Source: Auricularia sp. M13
Taxonomy: Eukaryota; Basidiomycota; Agaricomycetes; Auriculariales; Auriculariaceae
Assembly: GCA_037042915.1 (NCBI GenBank)
Contig: CM073200.1
Span: 1,302,001-1,366,000 of the forward strand
Reading direction: 5' to 3'
DNA: 64,000 nucleotides
How positions within the stretch are numbered: the stretch's first letter is position 1; each line of letters opens with the position of its first letter. The translations under genes were made by a program, and so were the position numbers. The notes under the pieces were generated by a model. It had not been told where the DNA came from. It searched no databases and saw only the letters and a program-made list of their open reading frames with translations. This document shows, one piece after another, positions 34,924 through 46,129 of this stretch.

Positions 34924-35199
34924 TCAGTCACCATGCGTTGTTGTGCCAGGAGGGAGGGAGGGAGGGAGGAGGATGGGGGGGATACCCGAAGATGCGGTCT
35001 TGCCAGGGTCTTGCTGCTCTTGTTTCTTACGCCGAAAGAACTGTGATGCGATGATAGTGTGTACTTATGTAGAGTACATTATTGACGAGCGGCGGGCACA
35101 TTTGAGATCGCGACAACGGCGGATAAGACCGATGGCTACCGATCTATCCCGAACTTCTGAGGTCTTCTATTTGCAAGTCCGGCCTCATCTCTTTGCCAC

Positions 35200-35931
35200 A
35201 TGCCTGCTGAACGTCAACCTCGCGCTACTCCCGCCCGCTCCCGCAGAGGTCGCGCGGCTGGACGCACCGCTCCCGCCGCAGGTCGTGCGAATCGTGATGC
35301 TAGCGCTGGTAAGGCAGCGACCTTTCAATGTCCATTCGCCTGACGCCCATTTTCAGGACCGGGGCCTTCCAACGACGGCTCCGTGTATTATCTGTCAGCC
35401 CGCGACTATCTGGCTTTCAAGCGCGCTGAGGAGGGTTCGTCCACATGTTCTGAGCTTTGGCATGCCCTCTCTCACAGTTGTCTAATTGCAGCAAAGGCTC
35501 TGGACGCGGTTGCTGCGCAAATGGACAGGTTGCGCGCGACGATGACGCGCACGCACGCGAAATACAAGGCCTTCGAGGCCATTGTACGTGCTCAGAAAGA
35601 GAACTCGAGATGCCGACCACTTTAGGAATATAACCAGCACGTCGAAGACAGCGACGAAATCGACTTTCAAGAGGTGCCGCTGCGCAGCGGCGAGTTGCCC
35701 AGCACCGTCGTATGTGGACTTTTTGAACCGTCTGATCATGAGTCTTCACATGCCCATGGCAGGACGCACGCTTCAAGATCCGCACCGTGGATGATATTCG
35801 CGCGCGCGCTCGATCTGGCCACGGCCGGAGAGCTTCTGGCGGCCTGGGGGAAAGAGGTCCCGGAGCGCCTGGCGGATCGCAAACGCTATGTCGCCGCGCA
35901 TATTGGAGCTGTGATCTATCAAGACGACTAG
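35200..35931 (+). CDS. Small protein with basic N-terminus and central helix, unknown family
   Basis: Start at 35200 (MPAERQPRATPARSRRGR). Introns at 35309-35356, about 35437-35491 and about 35584-35626 keep one frame, which runs PGPSNDGSVYYLSARDYLAF, then the Ala/Arg-rich helix LDAVAAQMDRLRATM, KYKAFEAI, an acidic stretch (EDSDEIDFQEV) and an end LLAAWGKEVPERLADRKRY to the stop at 35931. The piece at 35705-35757 is ambiguous: it can be read through in frame or in another frame (VDFLNRLIMSLHMPM), so an exon border may be missed. The Arg/Ala/Pro-rich N-terminus suggests nucleic-acid or nuclear association (inference only). Confidence 0.5.
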
Positions 35932-37297
35932 GTTTTTGCCCGTGCAGTATGCTTCTCTCAAATAACTCGTTTGCTTTCACGTCCCTTCTGATGCCGCGGA
36001 GGTCCGCGGCCTGTGTAACATTCCCTGTAGTGGCTGATGGCGTAGAACTCTCCCGGGCTGCGCTGCATGATTCTTAGCGTCGCGTCGGCGCTGATCGCGG
36101 CGTGTGCACTGAAACCCAGCGTCGTATCGGCGCGAGCCAGACTCCTGCGCCTAACGTCGGCTGCACGCATCATCCGCCCACAGCACGGTACCGGTGGGAG
36201 GCGGCATATCTCGAGCCGGAAGCGAAATTGGCGGGTCACTTCACGTTCACTAGGCGGGGTGGCTGCGACGCCGAGAACTGCTCCATACCGGTACAGTATG
36301 GCAAGTCATCGATCATCCCGGATTTGAACATCATTGTACCGGTACGGTACTGCCCTTGAGAGTCGTGACGCAGTCCGGCACAGCGCTCGCCGACTCCGTC
36401 GGCAGGACGCTCAGCTCGATCTGCGGGCGAGCGTGCACGTGGGCATGCTACAGTACCATGGCCAAGGAGAAAGGAAGGGTGCGCACGACGCACTTAAAGA
36501 CTGACTCTGAGCGGAAGTGCCGCCAACAGGTCCATTCCGTTCGGTGGTCCAATGGTTGGAATAGCGAGCATGGGGTGGTTATCGTTGCGAGCATGGGGTG
36601 GCGGACTTGAACGATGTGAGCGGCGATCTCGGATGACAACCAGGGATCCGAACGATGCTGATGCGGGGGGATCGGCGTTCCAAAGCGGGGCAAAGATTCA
36701 CACCCTGACTTGACAGGTCACTCTGAGGGTGAGGGTGAGGAGACGGGAATCCCTGCTCGATTAGGACTCTGTCAATGGGAGGGCAAGATCCCAGTAACTA
36801 TCGACGTCGTGGGAAAGCTCCAGGACACACTGTGTACTAGTAGTGCGCGAATTCTAGTAGTGCGCGAATTGGAAGTTCGAAATTCGAAAGTGTGCACCAC
36901 ATGATTCGCGCCCTGGCCTCTTTGCTCAGAGTTCAAACGCTGTATGGTTAGGCAGGTTCCCTGGGTCAAGTGTGGGTCGCGAAATTTTCGTCGCCGATAA
37001 TTCTGCTCGGCTGGAGATTTCGGAGTCGCCTCGGATCGTAGTAGGTACAGTAATGGTCCGGGACCGTACGAGCCTTTATGAGATGCGTGAGGTGGCCGAC
37101 GCGTCATCGAGAGATACATTGGCATCGGAATGCCGATGGATCATGACATTGACATGCGTCGTCAGGCTGGCGGAAAACGGAGCTAAGGAGTGTGAATCCC
37201 GAATGGCAAGTCCGAGAAAGAGAAAGAGAAAGAGAACGGATGCTGGGGATATATAACGAGCGGACAGGTATAGATAGAGAGTACAGATATATGCAGG
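35932..37297. other. Gene-poor region with short direct repeats
   Basis: This 1.4 kb lies between the convergent ends of two genes. It holds a 17-bp tandem pair at 36837-36871 (ctagtagtgcgcgaatt twice), a 15-bp pair gcgagcatggggtgg near 36565 and 36588, and gagggt repeats near 36725. No coding call is made. Confidence 0.5.
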
Positions 37298-38237
37298 CTA
37301 CCGCGAGCGCGAGGAGCGACTTCTGCGGGATATGGAGGGGTCTGAGCCGGCGAGCGACTCCTGGTACTGGGTGGCGGCGACGAAGTTGATGATCTCCTCG
37401 CCGAGCTCGGAGCAGGCCATCGCGCGCACCCAGTCGCGCTCGCCGTGCTGGATGTGCTCGCGCATGATGCGCGCGGCGGCCTCGAGCGCCTCGGCGCGCT
37501 GCAGCACGCGGATGACGTCGGTGCGGTACTGCCGAAGCGGGCGTCAGCCTGGGCACAGGAGCCCGGAGGAGCCCGCGCTCACCTCGTCGTCCGGCTCGTC
37601 GCGCGCGCGGCGGCGGCGGCGGTGGTCGCTGCCCTGCGGCGTCGAGCCCTCGCTGCGGCTCGCGCCGCGGTCGCGGTCGCGCTCGGCGATGGCGTCGAGG
37701 TGGGTCCAGGTGCCGACGGGGTACAGGCGCTCGCTCCTGCCGCCGCCGGTCGCGCTGCTGCCGCGCGAGACGCGGCTGCTGGAGCTGCTGCGGCGCTCGA
37801 GCAGCGAGTCGACGTCGCCGACGTCGGGCACGACGTCGATGTACATCGTGATCTTGCGCTGCTGCCAGCTGTCGAAGCTGCCCATCGAGTTGCGCGGGTA
37901 CGTCGACGACGTGGACGACGGCGCCGGAGCGGCGGGGGCGTCGAAGTACGCGATGGCGTCGGTGAGCTCGCCCTCGCTGGCGATCGGCGCAAGCTCGTTG
38001 TCGTCGTCTTTGTACTGGATCGTGTATGCTGCGGGCGGCAGCCGGAAGCACTGCTCGAGCTAGGACGGTGTCAGCGTCAGCCTGGGTTGAAGACGGAGGA
38101 CGAACGCGAGATTGCAGCAGCTGGACAGTGCACGTGCGCGCGGACGAGAAGGTGATCTTGCGCAGCAGCTCGCCGCACTTGCACTTGACCACCAGCGTCT
38201 TCTCCGGCCGCAGCGAGCTCGTCGACGGCGTCCGCAT
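37298..38237 (-). CDS. PB1-domain protein without zinc fingers
   Basis: Start at 38237 (MRTPSTSSLRPEKTLVVKCK), three exons, stop at 37298, about 280 residues. The N-terminal 85 residues are a PB1 domain with the basic-cluster strand KTLVVKCKCGELLRKITF and the acidic OPCA-like motif YKDDDNELAPIASEGEL, so it could pair with PB1 partners front-to-back. Next come QRKITMYIDVVPD, a Ser/Arg-rich linker and a short helical C-terminus (VLQRAEALEAAARIMREHI). The PB1 part and the QRKIT[MI]YVDVVPD block closely match the gene at 41419-45353 on the other strand, including the intron after the LLQ residues. It lacks that gene's ZZ fingers. PB1 proteins are scaffolds in signalling and selective autophagy; this one's role is unknown. 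Confidence 0.78.
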
Positions 38238-38778
38238 CCTAGTGCCAGTAAGTAAGTAGTGGATCGTCAAAGACTGAAAAGGGCAGTGCCGACTCAGACG
38301 CAACTCAAGCGCCCGATCATCACCGATTGCAAATTCATTTTTTCTGCAATCCGAACGGCCCCGCCTGCGGGAAACCCCCGGCAAGGCGATCTTACATACA
38401 AAATCCGCAACATGGGATGCACTTGTGTGGGGAAAAAGTAGGGAAATGGCATGGACATGCAGCAAGGCAAGAGACGAACACCTGAGACAAGGAGATCGGA
38501 ATCTACACCGCAAGTCTCATGGCCTCATGGACATCATTCATCGCCCCAAGTATATGCGATCCAGCAAGTCCCTTCTGAGCGACAACGCCGCTGATGCATC
38601 CATATATGTAAGTATCTATTGCCTAATCAGAAAGAAAGCTGTACGGCAGCTTCACCCAAATCTGACGAGTTTGCAGCAAAGAGACGCGCTTTTGACACAC
38701 AGTTCATGCGTCGCAAAGTCGCGCAAAGGAAACAGCGAACTTCTGATTCCTTATCGCAGCTAGAAGAGCAAAAGGAAC
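38238..38778. other. Region upstream of the PB1 gene
   Basis: Probable promoter of the minus-strand PB1 gene, up to the tRNA 3' end. No gene seen. Confidence 0.45.
38770..38773 (-). terminator. Pol III T-run after tRNA-Ser
   Basis: Four T on the minus strand a few bases past the tRNA 3' end, the usual RNA polymerase III stop signal. Confidence 0.7.
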
Positions 38779-38869
38779 CGACGACAGTAGGACTTGAACC
38801 TACGCTCCCAGAGGGAAATTGATAAGAAGACATTCTAGTCAATCGCCTTAACCACTCGGCCATATCGTC
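38779..38869 (-). tRNA. tRNA-Ser(AGA) with a 9-nt intron
   Basis: Read on the minus strand from 38869. The acceptor stem GACGATA pairs with TGTCGTC and the discriminator is G, as expected for Ser. The D-arm is of type GGCCGAGTGGTTAAGG. The anticodon stem ATTGA/TCAAT encloses loop CTAGAA with anticodon AGA, then a 9-base insert (TGTCTTCTT) one base after the anticodon, the canonical tRNA intron site. The long variable arm has a CCC/GGG stem and the T-arm is GTAGG/CCTAC with TTCAAGT. The class-II variable arm and G73 fit tRNA-Ser. The mature length without CCA is about 82 nt. Confidence 0.95.
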
Positions 38870-39129
38870 ATGCTGTGACGAGCAGATAGACTACCTGTAT
38901 TGCGTTGCAAGTTACACCTCTGGCACACGGCTGGAACGTCACGTGAAGATTGACTAGCGCGCCAGCTGAGCCTGTAAGTACTTTGCCTTGCTTGAGAAAG
39001 TAGCTAAGTTAAATTTTTATGCATCATCCGGGACTCCAAGAAGCAGACGCGTCGCGGAGCGTGCGTTCTCCGCTTGAAACTGCGCCACCGGCATTCAGCC
39101 TAGGCCTGCTTTCCTTCCGCCTTCCACGG

Positions 39130-39173
39130 CGGCAGGAACGACGCGCGCCGTGGACCATCCGTCGTTCCTGCCG
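39130..39173. repeat. Perfect 14-bp inverted repeat with 16-base loop
   Basis: Arms cggcaggaacgacg (39130-39143) and cgtcgttcctgccg (39160-39173) are exact reverse complements. The intervening 16 bases contain ccgtgg, which is complementary to ccacgg just outside the left arm. It could form a strong hairpin. No adjacent gene end explains it as a terminator. Confidence 0.8.
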
Positions 39174-40049
39174 ACGCGCAAAGCGCTGTAGTATCATGCC
39201 CCGTCGCGCGCTCGCTCCCAAGTCGTAGCGTGCGGCGAACACGGTGCAGGTGACGGTGTTCTAGTATACCGATGGTGTTTGACGAACGACGTCTGCATGT
39301 GGATCTGGATGTTCAACGGGGCAGCCATGCTTCTGGTGGACGGCCACGCGATCAGACTCCTCGGAGTACTGTAGCTATGGTGCGTACATAGCTCGCTTGC
39401 CATCCGTAGCCTTGGCGCAGTACTTCCAGGGACGCAGAGGACACGCACTGACAAGTATTGCACACGCGTCCGGCATGCGCACACACGTGGCTGCGTCAGC
39501 ACTCATACCCTTCTCAGGCTTGGCTCGGTTGCTCGGTTGCTGCCAGTGGGATGCGTCGCGCCCCGGCGCTGTGTCTGACGCATTCAGCGCGGTGGCTCGG
39601 AGTCGCTGGCAGGAGCACGATGTCAACCTTGGCGACGACCACCGCCTCTCGACGAGTCGTATGATGCGGATTCGAGCATTGAACTGGGAACGTCCTGAGG
39701 GAAATTGGAACGCACGGTAGGCAGCCTCCATGTCCATTGTCCTTGCATGCATTCGGACAGCTGCAGTGGCACTGGGTGCGTCGGTGGCATGAAATTCGCG
39801 TAACCGTGTCGACTGACCCGAGACATCTAGTAGAGGCGACGCTTCGCGCGCTGCCTGTCAAGAAAGACGCAGTGCCCCTCCTGCCAGCATATATAACCCG
39901 GACGCCCGCAGCCTCCGCTGATTGGAAGAGCTCTGTCCTGGTCGTGAAGCATTGACGTCGAGCTGGGGTCAGGCCGATCGTCCGCAGAAGGGGAATTTCA
40001 CGAGTCAACAGCCTCCAGGAATGTGCACAGGACGTCTGCCTACTATAGT

Positions 40050-40930
40050 AGAAGATGTCCGGGGCCCGCATCCTCTTCTCGCAGCGAGCACTGGCAGGTG
40101 TGTCCGAGTCACTGGGCCTGGGAACGCACCGCCAGACTGAAGAATTCCAGGACCACCAACCGCGGGTGAATGCGTTCAGGGGCGAGCGGCACCACGGACG
40201 AATGCGCGGCGCGAGGAAACCAGCTGACGCGAGCGCAGAAAGTCGCATGCTCAAGGACTGCAGACATCGCCGGGCGTCCACCTAGAAGATGAGGCCGTTC
40301 ATATAGTTATCCTGGCGGCAGCGGGAGTCCGACTTCCCTTCTCGCAGCGAGCTGACAGGTGTGTTCTCCAGCCTGCGTCTACTGAAACAGACCGTCGTAC
40401 AGAATCTTGCGGCACCAGCTGGCGGAGAACGCGTCGGCTAAGGGAGTCTTATACAGTATAAGCGCGCGAGGGACCTGCTCACGCGCGCGGAGCCGGCCGC
40501 ATTCAGAAACAAGGCAGACATTGCCTGGTGTTTACCTAGCAGATGAGGCCGTCCGGTCCATCATGATATGCTGGCGACAGAACTAGTGTGGGAAGAGCGC
40601 TGTCCTCGTCAGCCGCGCAGCAGCTCCCGAAGCTTCGCGATGGACTGAATGGAGTCATGCTGCATGGACACGAGTAGTGAGTCGTTCGCAGGAGGAAGGA
40701 GTTGACGAGTCGATTGACGCGGCGCCGGCAACAGTAGTACCAGGAGTTCGGCCATTGAAGGTCCATATCCATTCTCGCAGTGAGCAGGATGTGTTACTCG
40801 GCTAATAAACGGAACAGCCATGCTGAAATTTCCAGGACCAGCGCATGGCGTCGAGTGGCGAGCATCACCTCGGACATCCGGATGCGGGCGAGTAACCTGC
40901 TGACGCGCGCGAAGAAAGACGCAGGGTCGG
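40050..40930 (+). repeat. Degenerate tandem repeat, three units
   Basis: Three markers recur in the same order. The first, ttctcgcag[ct]gagc, is near 40076, 40341 and 40773. The second, ctg[ac]cgcg with a following g[ca]gaag or ggag, is near 40222, 40470 and 40897. The third, [ac]agatgaggccgt, is near 40286 and 40540. The spacing between first and second markers is about 147, 130 and 127. Units are about 265 and 430 bases apart and strongly diverged. Confidence 0.55.
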
Positions 40931-41418
40931 CAGCCTTCGTACAGGACATCGCCTGTCACGGTATTCACTGGGTTGCCGTTGAAGAGGTCCCAGTTCCGAC
41001 TCGGAGCAGGACGTGTTCCTATTAGGCCTGCCACCTTGGCCGAGGTACGGGACGCAGATTCTGGGCGTGTGCGGCGAGGACCAGAGCAGTGAGTAGTCCG
41101 TGGTAGGCAGACCCGTCGTGTGGGACGTCGTCTAATGCGGCAGGGCGACTCGGAGCGCAGTTAAAGTTCCATCCGCCGCCCAGCGCTCCGAATGCGCAGC
41201 ACACCGCAAAGTTATTGTGCGTCGCAGCAGAATCTCACGCCCTGACGCCTTTCTAGGACCGTCCAAGCAGATCTGTCTCTGTTTTGTGGTATGTCCTACG
41301 AGATCCATGGTCAAGATTGACTAATCAGGCGGGATCGGCGTTGTAGTGAGAAGGTGAAGCGGCTCTTCGGCACGCTCCGGACGCGATTAAAGCTGTGCTT
41401 TCATCCTTTGGCGGCGAC

Positions 41419-44400
41419 ATGTACGCCCAGTCGATTAGCAGTATCCGGCCGGACAAGATCCTGGTGGTCAAGTGCAAGTACGAGCGGTCGCTGAAGAAGA
41501 TCACGTTCTCGTCTGCGCGCAACTGCACCTTCCATCTGCTGCAGACGCGGGTGCGTGAGCACCAGTCATCATAACCTAGTTAACTGATATATTCCAGGTC
41601 GAGCAATGCTTCTCGCTGCGGGCGTCGTCGTACACGATCCAGTACAAGGACGACGACGGCGAGGTGGCCGAGATCTCGTCCGAGAACGAGCTGACAGAGG
41701 CCATCTCGTATTTCCACGCGCCGAACGAGGACACGCATTCCGTGCGCGACTCGGTGTCGCTGCGCTCGTTCCAGAGCCGGTCGCAGCGCAAGATAACGAT
41801 CTACGTCGACGTCGTGCCCGACTACGACGGGCCCTCGCTCTCCGACACCTCCTCCGTCTCCGGCTCCGAGTCCGACGACCGCCCCTCGTCCGAGCTCTCC
41901 TACGGCCTCTCCGAGCTCGCCCGCAACCCCTTTGGCCTGCGCGAGCCCGAGTTCGACGAGCGCACCGTCAGCTCGCGCGACCGCTCGTCCGTCCCAGCGT
42001 CTCTGGCCGCGCCGCCGTCGCTGTCGGCCCCGTCCGCCTCGCGAGGTCCCACGCGCAGGCTCCCGCCCATCCCCAGCGCGCTGCCGAGTATACAGGCCTC
42101 GGGCTCCAACGCGGGCTCGTCGCCGTCGCGCTCGGAGAGCCCGTACGGCGCGGACGACGACTCGAACCACGCCTTCAACGCCGACGCCGCCGCGGACCCG
42201 TCCGCCGTGTTCGCGCGCATCAAGCTGCAGGAGTCGCTCGGCGGCCCCGGCGACCTGCTGCGGCCCATGCCGCTCGGCCATCTCGCATGGGTCGAGCAGC
42301 AGCGCGGCCTGACGCCCGCGGCGATCATGAACAGCCGCCTGCGCTCGTCGCGCTCGTCCGGCGCGCTCTCGTCGTCGGCCGCGAGCAGCGCCGGCAGCGC
42401 GAGCCTCGCGCCGTCCGGGAACGGCAAGCTGGCGCTCGAACAGGACCTGCGCGGCAAGTACTACTACACCTACACTTCTTCCGAGCCCGCAGCATCACTG
42501 CACGCCCCTTCCTCCTCCCGCAGCGCGGGCGGCGACTCGCTGATCGACGCGCTCAGCCTGTACATGGCGAACAACGACGACCCCGTCGCCGTGCGGCCCG
42601 GCCGCTTTTCGCGCTCGACGGACGCCAGCGCGCCGCTGACGGACGACAAGCGCTTCTCGACGTCGACCGGCGCGTCCGGCTCGGGTCTGCAGCGCTTCGA
42701 CTCGGTCTCGTCCTCGCGCCACACGTCGCTGATTGCGCACATGTCCACGAACGGCCACGAGCACGACCACATGCACATCGCGCCCGACATCCCGCCCGAG
42801 GTGCTGCGCTTCGTCACCGGCGGCCTGCCCGCGCCGCCTCCGCCGCGCGACGCCCAGACGGACTGCTCGTCGTGCGGCGCCATGCTCGACGCCTTCCGCT
42901 ACGTCTGCACGACCTGCGGCGAGAAGCGGCCCGTCGCCGCCCAGCAGCAGCAGCAGCAGAACGGCAGCTTCAGCGGCAGCGGCACCGCGCGCTCGCTCAC
43001 GCCGCAGCCCGCGCGGCTGCACGTGCAGACGAGCGTGGGCAACCCGTTCCTGACCGACGAGGAGGCCACGCAGCAGCAGCAGCAAGACTACTCCTATCCG
43101 CCGTCGCATCACCGCTCGCCGACGTCCTCGTCGTCGACGCTCGCGGATCCGTTCGGGCAGTACCCCAAGCCGCTGCCGCCCGCGCCGAGCCTGCTGCTGC
43201 CCACGAGCCCGGGCACGATGGGCGGCAGCCCGCAGACGCCGTCGTCAATGGGCGGGTACGAGCTGTGTGTGTCGTGCATGGAGGGCGCGGGCGTTGTGCA
43301 CGCGATGGAGTCGACGACCGCGCTCGGCGTCTCCGGCGCGTACCCGAGCTCGCCGCTGAGCGCGGCGTCGAGCCTGCCGGCGTCGGACGACGCGATGAGC
43401 GAGCTGCGACGCGCAGCGCCGTCGCGCAAGGGCCAGATCCGGCACGCGTTCGTCGAGAAGGTGTGGGGCCCCGCCGGGTGGACCGACGTCGAGCAGGATG
43501 ACAACGTCGACAAGTGTTCTATTTGTGCGGCCTCGCTCGCACTGCGCCGGTACAAGTGTACGTATGCATTCTGTCCTCCCGGCTCCGGAGTCTGCGAGAC
43601 GAGACGCTAACGCTTGCTGCGCCCGCAGGTGCGTCGTGCCAGAACTTCAATCTGTGTCGCGCGTGTTACAGGTCCGCGTCTTTCCTCTCTTCCGCGTTCC
43701 CCGTGCGCACTGCTGATCAACTAAACTCCCGCATCCAGCCAAGTGCACGAGATACATCCGTCGCACGCGTTCCTCGTCGTCCCCGAGAAACAGCAGCACC
43801 AACCGCCGCGCATACAGCTGAACGACCCGATGTCGCTCAAATCCAAGCAGCCGCGCGCGAGCATGCTCAGCATGACGAGCACCATCGGCGAAGAAGAATG
43901 TACGCGCTGCCATCATCCGTCGTTCATCCAGTGATTGACTTGCCGTTCTGTTCCTGTTCTTCTTTCGCCGTTCTTGTTCTTGTTCCTTCTCGCGTTTGGC
44001 ATCCGCAGCACTCACACACCCGGACGTCAAGTGTGCTCAGTACGCCCCATGTCCTTCCTCCGCAGTCCGGCTTTCTACTTACATGCTACCTCTTCCTTTT
44101 CCCCACTTCTTTTTTTTCCACATGATTGTGCAGCTGTATGCAGGATATCGTCGGCGCGCGGTTCCATTGTGCTATATGCGACAATATCGACATCTGCGCT
44201 AACTGTGAGAGCGCTGGTCTGCCTGGGAACCTGACCTCCGCGGATGGCGGACATGATTACTCGCATATCATGATCAAGGTCTTTTTTTGGGGGGCAGTTG
44301 CTGCGTCCGTGGACTGACATGTTGCATAGATTCCGTACCCGCTGAACAACAAGGAGGTGCAGACGGCGTCGCAGCGCGCGCTGACGCTCTGGACACGGCG

Positions 44401-45353
44401 CGACTCGCGCCACATCTCGCGCAAGGCCCGCTCGCGGTCGGAGTACTCGTCGCACACGCGGACAGTGGTCGGTGCACCAGCACCCTCACCGGCGCCGCCC
44501 TTGCCGGACGGCGCGAGCTCCCATGCAAGTACCCGCTCACGTCCGATTTCGGCGTCGACGAACGGCAGCGCCCCGATGAGCATCGCGAGCTCGAGCGTCA
44601 GTGGCCACGGTCCGCTCGACCACCGCACCAAGTGCAAGCATTGTCGTCAGCATATCATTGGCGTCAGGTATCAGTGCGCGACGTGCCCGTCGTCGCCGCA
44701 TGCGTATAGCCTGGTGCGTGCTTTCGTCTTCCGTGCTCTGCGAGGTTGGGGCGCTGAGTTTTGGTACGTCTAGTGCGCGGCGTGCGAGCCGAAGAGCTAC
44801 TTCATCCATGACGGCAACCATATCTTCTTCAAGCTGCCACGGCCAGTCGAGCGCCCTATCAAGTCGCCGTTCCCGTTCATACCGTACTTGTACGCATCGC
44901 GTCTCTTTCCTCTTGTACCTCCTGCTCACGATGGCAGGTACCGCACGCCCGCCGGGCTGTTTTCTGACGGGACCACGGACCCGGCGAATCCGGAAGGTTG
45001 GTTTAGTTCATTGTCTGATGGCTAAGGGCTCTCACTGACATCCGGACAGCGTACCTACTCACGCTGCGGCACCCGAGTGCGCTGTGCGACTGGTGCATGG
45101 AGCGCATCCGCGGCAAGTGGTACCGCTGCGCGTACTGCCCAAAGGACCTGTGTGCCGACTGCGAGGCCATCGACACGCACGACAGCTCGCATTTGTTTGT
45201 TGTGTTCAAGTCCTCGGTGCGCTTTTCTCCTCTATGTTTCCCCATTGCATCTGTACTGATGTTATACTGCTCATGCAGGTGGATATGACGCAGCTGCGCA
45301 ACTTCAGTGACCTGGAGCATCCTGCGCCTTTGATCCCTTACCCTGTCTACTAG
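41419..45353 (+). CDS. PB1 and ZZ zinc-finger protein, NBR1-like scaffold
   Basis: Start at 41419 (MYAQSISSIRPDKILVVKCK); a small intron follows LLQTR. The large exon 2 (about 41600-43560) holds the rest of the PB1 domain (YKDDDGEVAEISSENELTEA), QRKITIYVDVVPD and a long Ser/Pro-rich linker. Cys pairs follow in the order CSSCGAML/CTTCGEK, then KCSICAASLALRRYKCASC..LCRAC, KCAHCMQDIVGARFHCAIC..ICANC, KCKHCRQHIIGVRYQCATC and LCDWCMERIRGKWYRCAYC..LCADC. These match the C-x2-C spacing of ZZ fingers. The piece HIFFKLPRPVERP between fingers is typical of fungal members. Short introns in the 3' half keep the frame, and the stop ends at 45353. PB1 plus ZZ fits the NBR1 type of selective-autophagy receptor. 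I do not see an FW or UBA domain. Confidence 0.85.
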
Positions 45354-45689
45354 ATCTTTACACCTTATACTGTTATGCTGTTTCGCTGTGCTCGGTGTCA
45401 CTGTACAACAACCATCACCCTTTCATTGGAATCTATTGCCATGTGGATCGATTTGTGCTATCTCTGGCGGGAATGATCAAGATGTTTGCATTTGTATGCG
45501 TTTCGTTGTACAAGAAAAGAATGATGCGCCATAGCGGTCAGGAATCTGCGGCTTCGTGTCTCTTGCAACTACAGATGCCAAGGGGAAAGGTCAAAGAAAC
45601 TCCAGAAACGATCTCTGATCTCGGTGGCTCTCAGGTAGTCGGCGCCTGCCATTACAGTGACTTATCAGCAACGGCAGTTCAACAACGGA
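45354..45689. other. Intergenic
   Basis: This is the 3' flank of the PB1-ZZ gene. Nothing recognised. Confidence 0.45.
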
Positions 45690-46010
45690 AATACCACACA
45701 TACTGCTGGAGTGCGTGGAACGCTGCAATGGCCTCGGTGTCGGGGATGCTGTAATCCTTGCTGCCATGGATGAGAAGCATTGGCGTAGTCCACTTGTCGA
45801 CATAATTGGCGGGTGAATTCCTTCGGTAATGTCAGGATCCCCGAGCAGCATTCGAGTCAAGTGCACTCTTTGCAACATGAGTACTTCTTTCGAATCAGCA
45901 ACGGGTGCCATCGTGGGTTTCAAATTGGACCGACGCAGACCCTCCTCGTAAGTTGTATCACGGGGAGGATCTTCCGGGACAAATTCACACGGGAGCATCC
46001 CAGGTCACCG
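45690..46010 (-). pseudogene. Remnant of a serine peptidase S9 (dipeptidyl-peptidase V-like) C-terminus
   Basis: On the minus strand, 45720-45825 encodes NYVDKWTTPMLLIHGSKDYS followed by IPDTEAIAAFHALQQ. This is the catalytic-Asp region of prolyl-oligopeptidase-like alpha/beta hydrolases, with the acid in GSKDY. A related frame with YEEGLRRSN lies upstream. The region around the catalytic Ser is absent and the His-containing end does not follow, so this is a broken gene fragment. A shorter, more diverged piece of its left flank seems to recur near 46865-46960. Confidence 0.6.
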
Positions 46011-46129
46011 ATTTCCATCGAACCCCGATAGATATCATATATCTTCAGATCACGATTTGAAGAATAAGGATTCGCCCGCGAGCATCGGATTGAAAAACTC
46101 GCTTCTCTCACTCGTCATTGCATATCGCT

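Larger units (their letters stand above)
38870..41418. other. Gene-free 2.5 kb between the divergent PB1 genes
   Basis: No convincing gene. It holds a perfect 14-bp inverted repeat (39130-39173), degenerate tandem units (about 40050-40930) and many short Gly/Arg-coding frames due to GC content. The right end should be the promoter of the PB1-ZZ gene. Confidence 0.55.

Noticed and set aside
34950-34985. ggga microsatellite after SEC1
   Set aside because: A simple repeat in the 3' flank with no sign of function.
36540-36620. tRNA-like start (ggtggtccaatggttgg)
   Set aside because: No matching T-arm (GGTTCRANYCC) or closing acceptor stem downstream, so neither a tRNA nor a clear tRNA-derived SINE.
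37104-38513. 469-codon minus-strand frame
   Set aside because: Its first part overlaps the true PB1 exon 1, but it then runs on through the intron in the wrong frame. The spliced PB1 gene explains the conserved sequence better.
39514-40281. 255-codon minus-strand frame in the PB1 spacer
   Set aside because: Composition is Arg/Ser/Cys-rich with no domain. It crosses the degenerate repeats and has no promoter or splice context.
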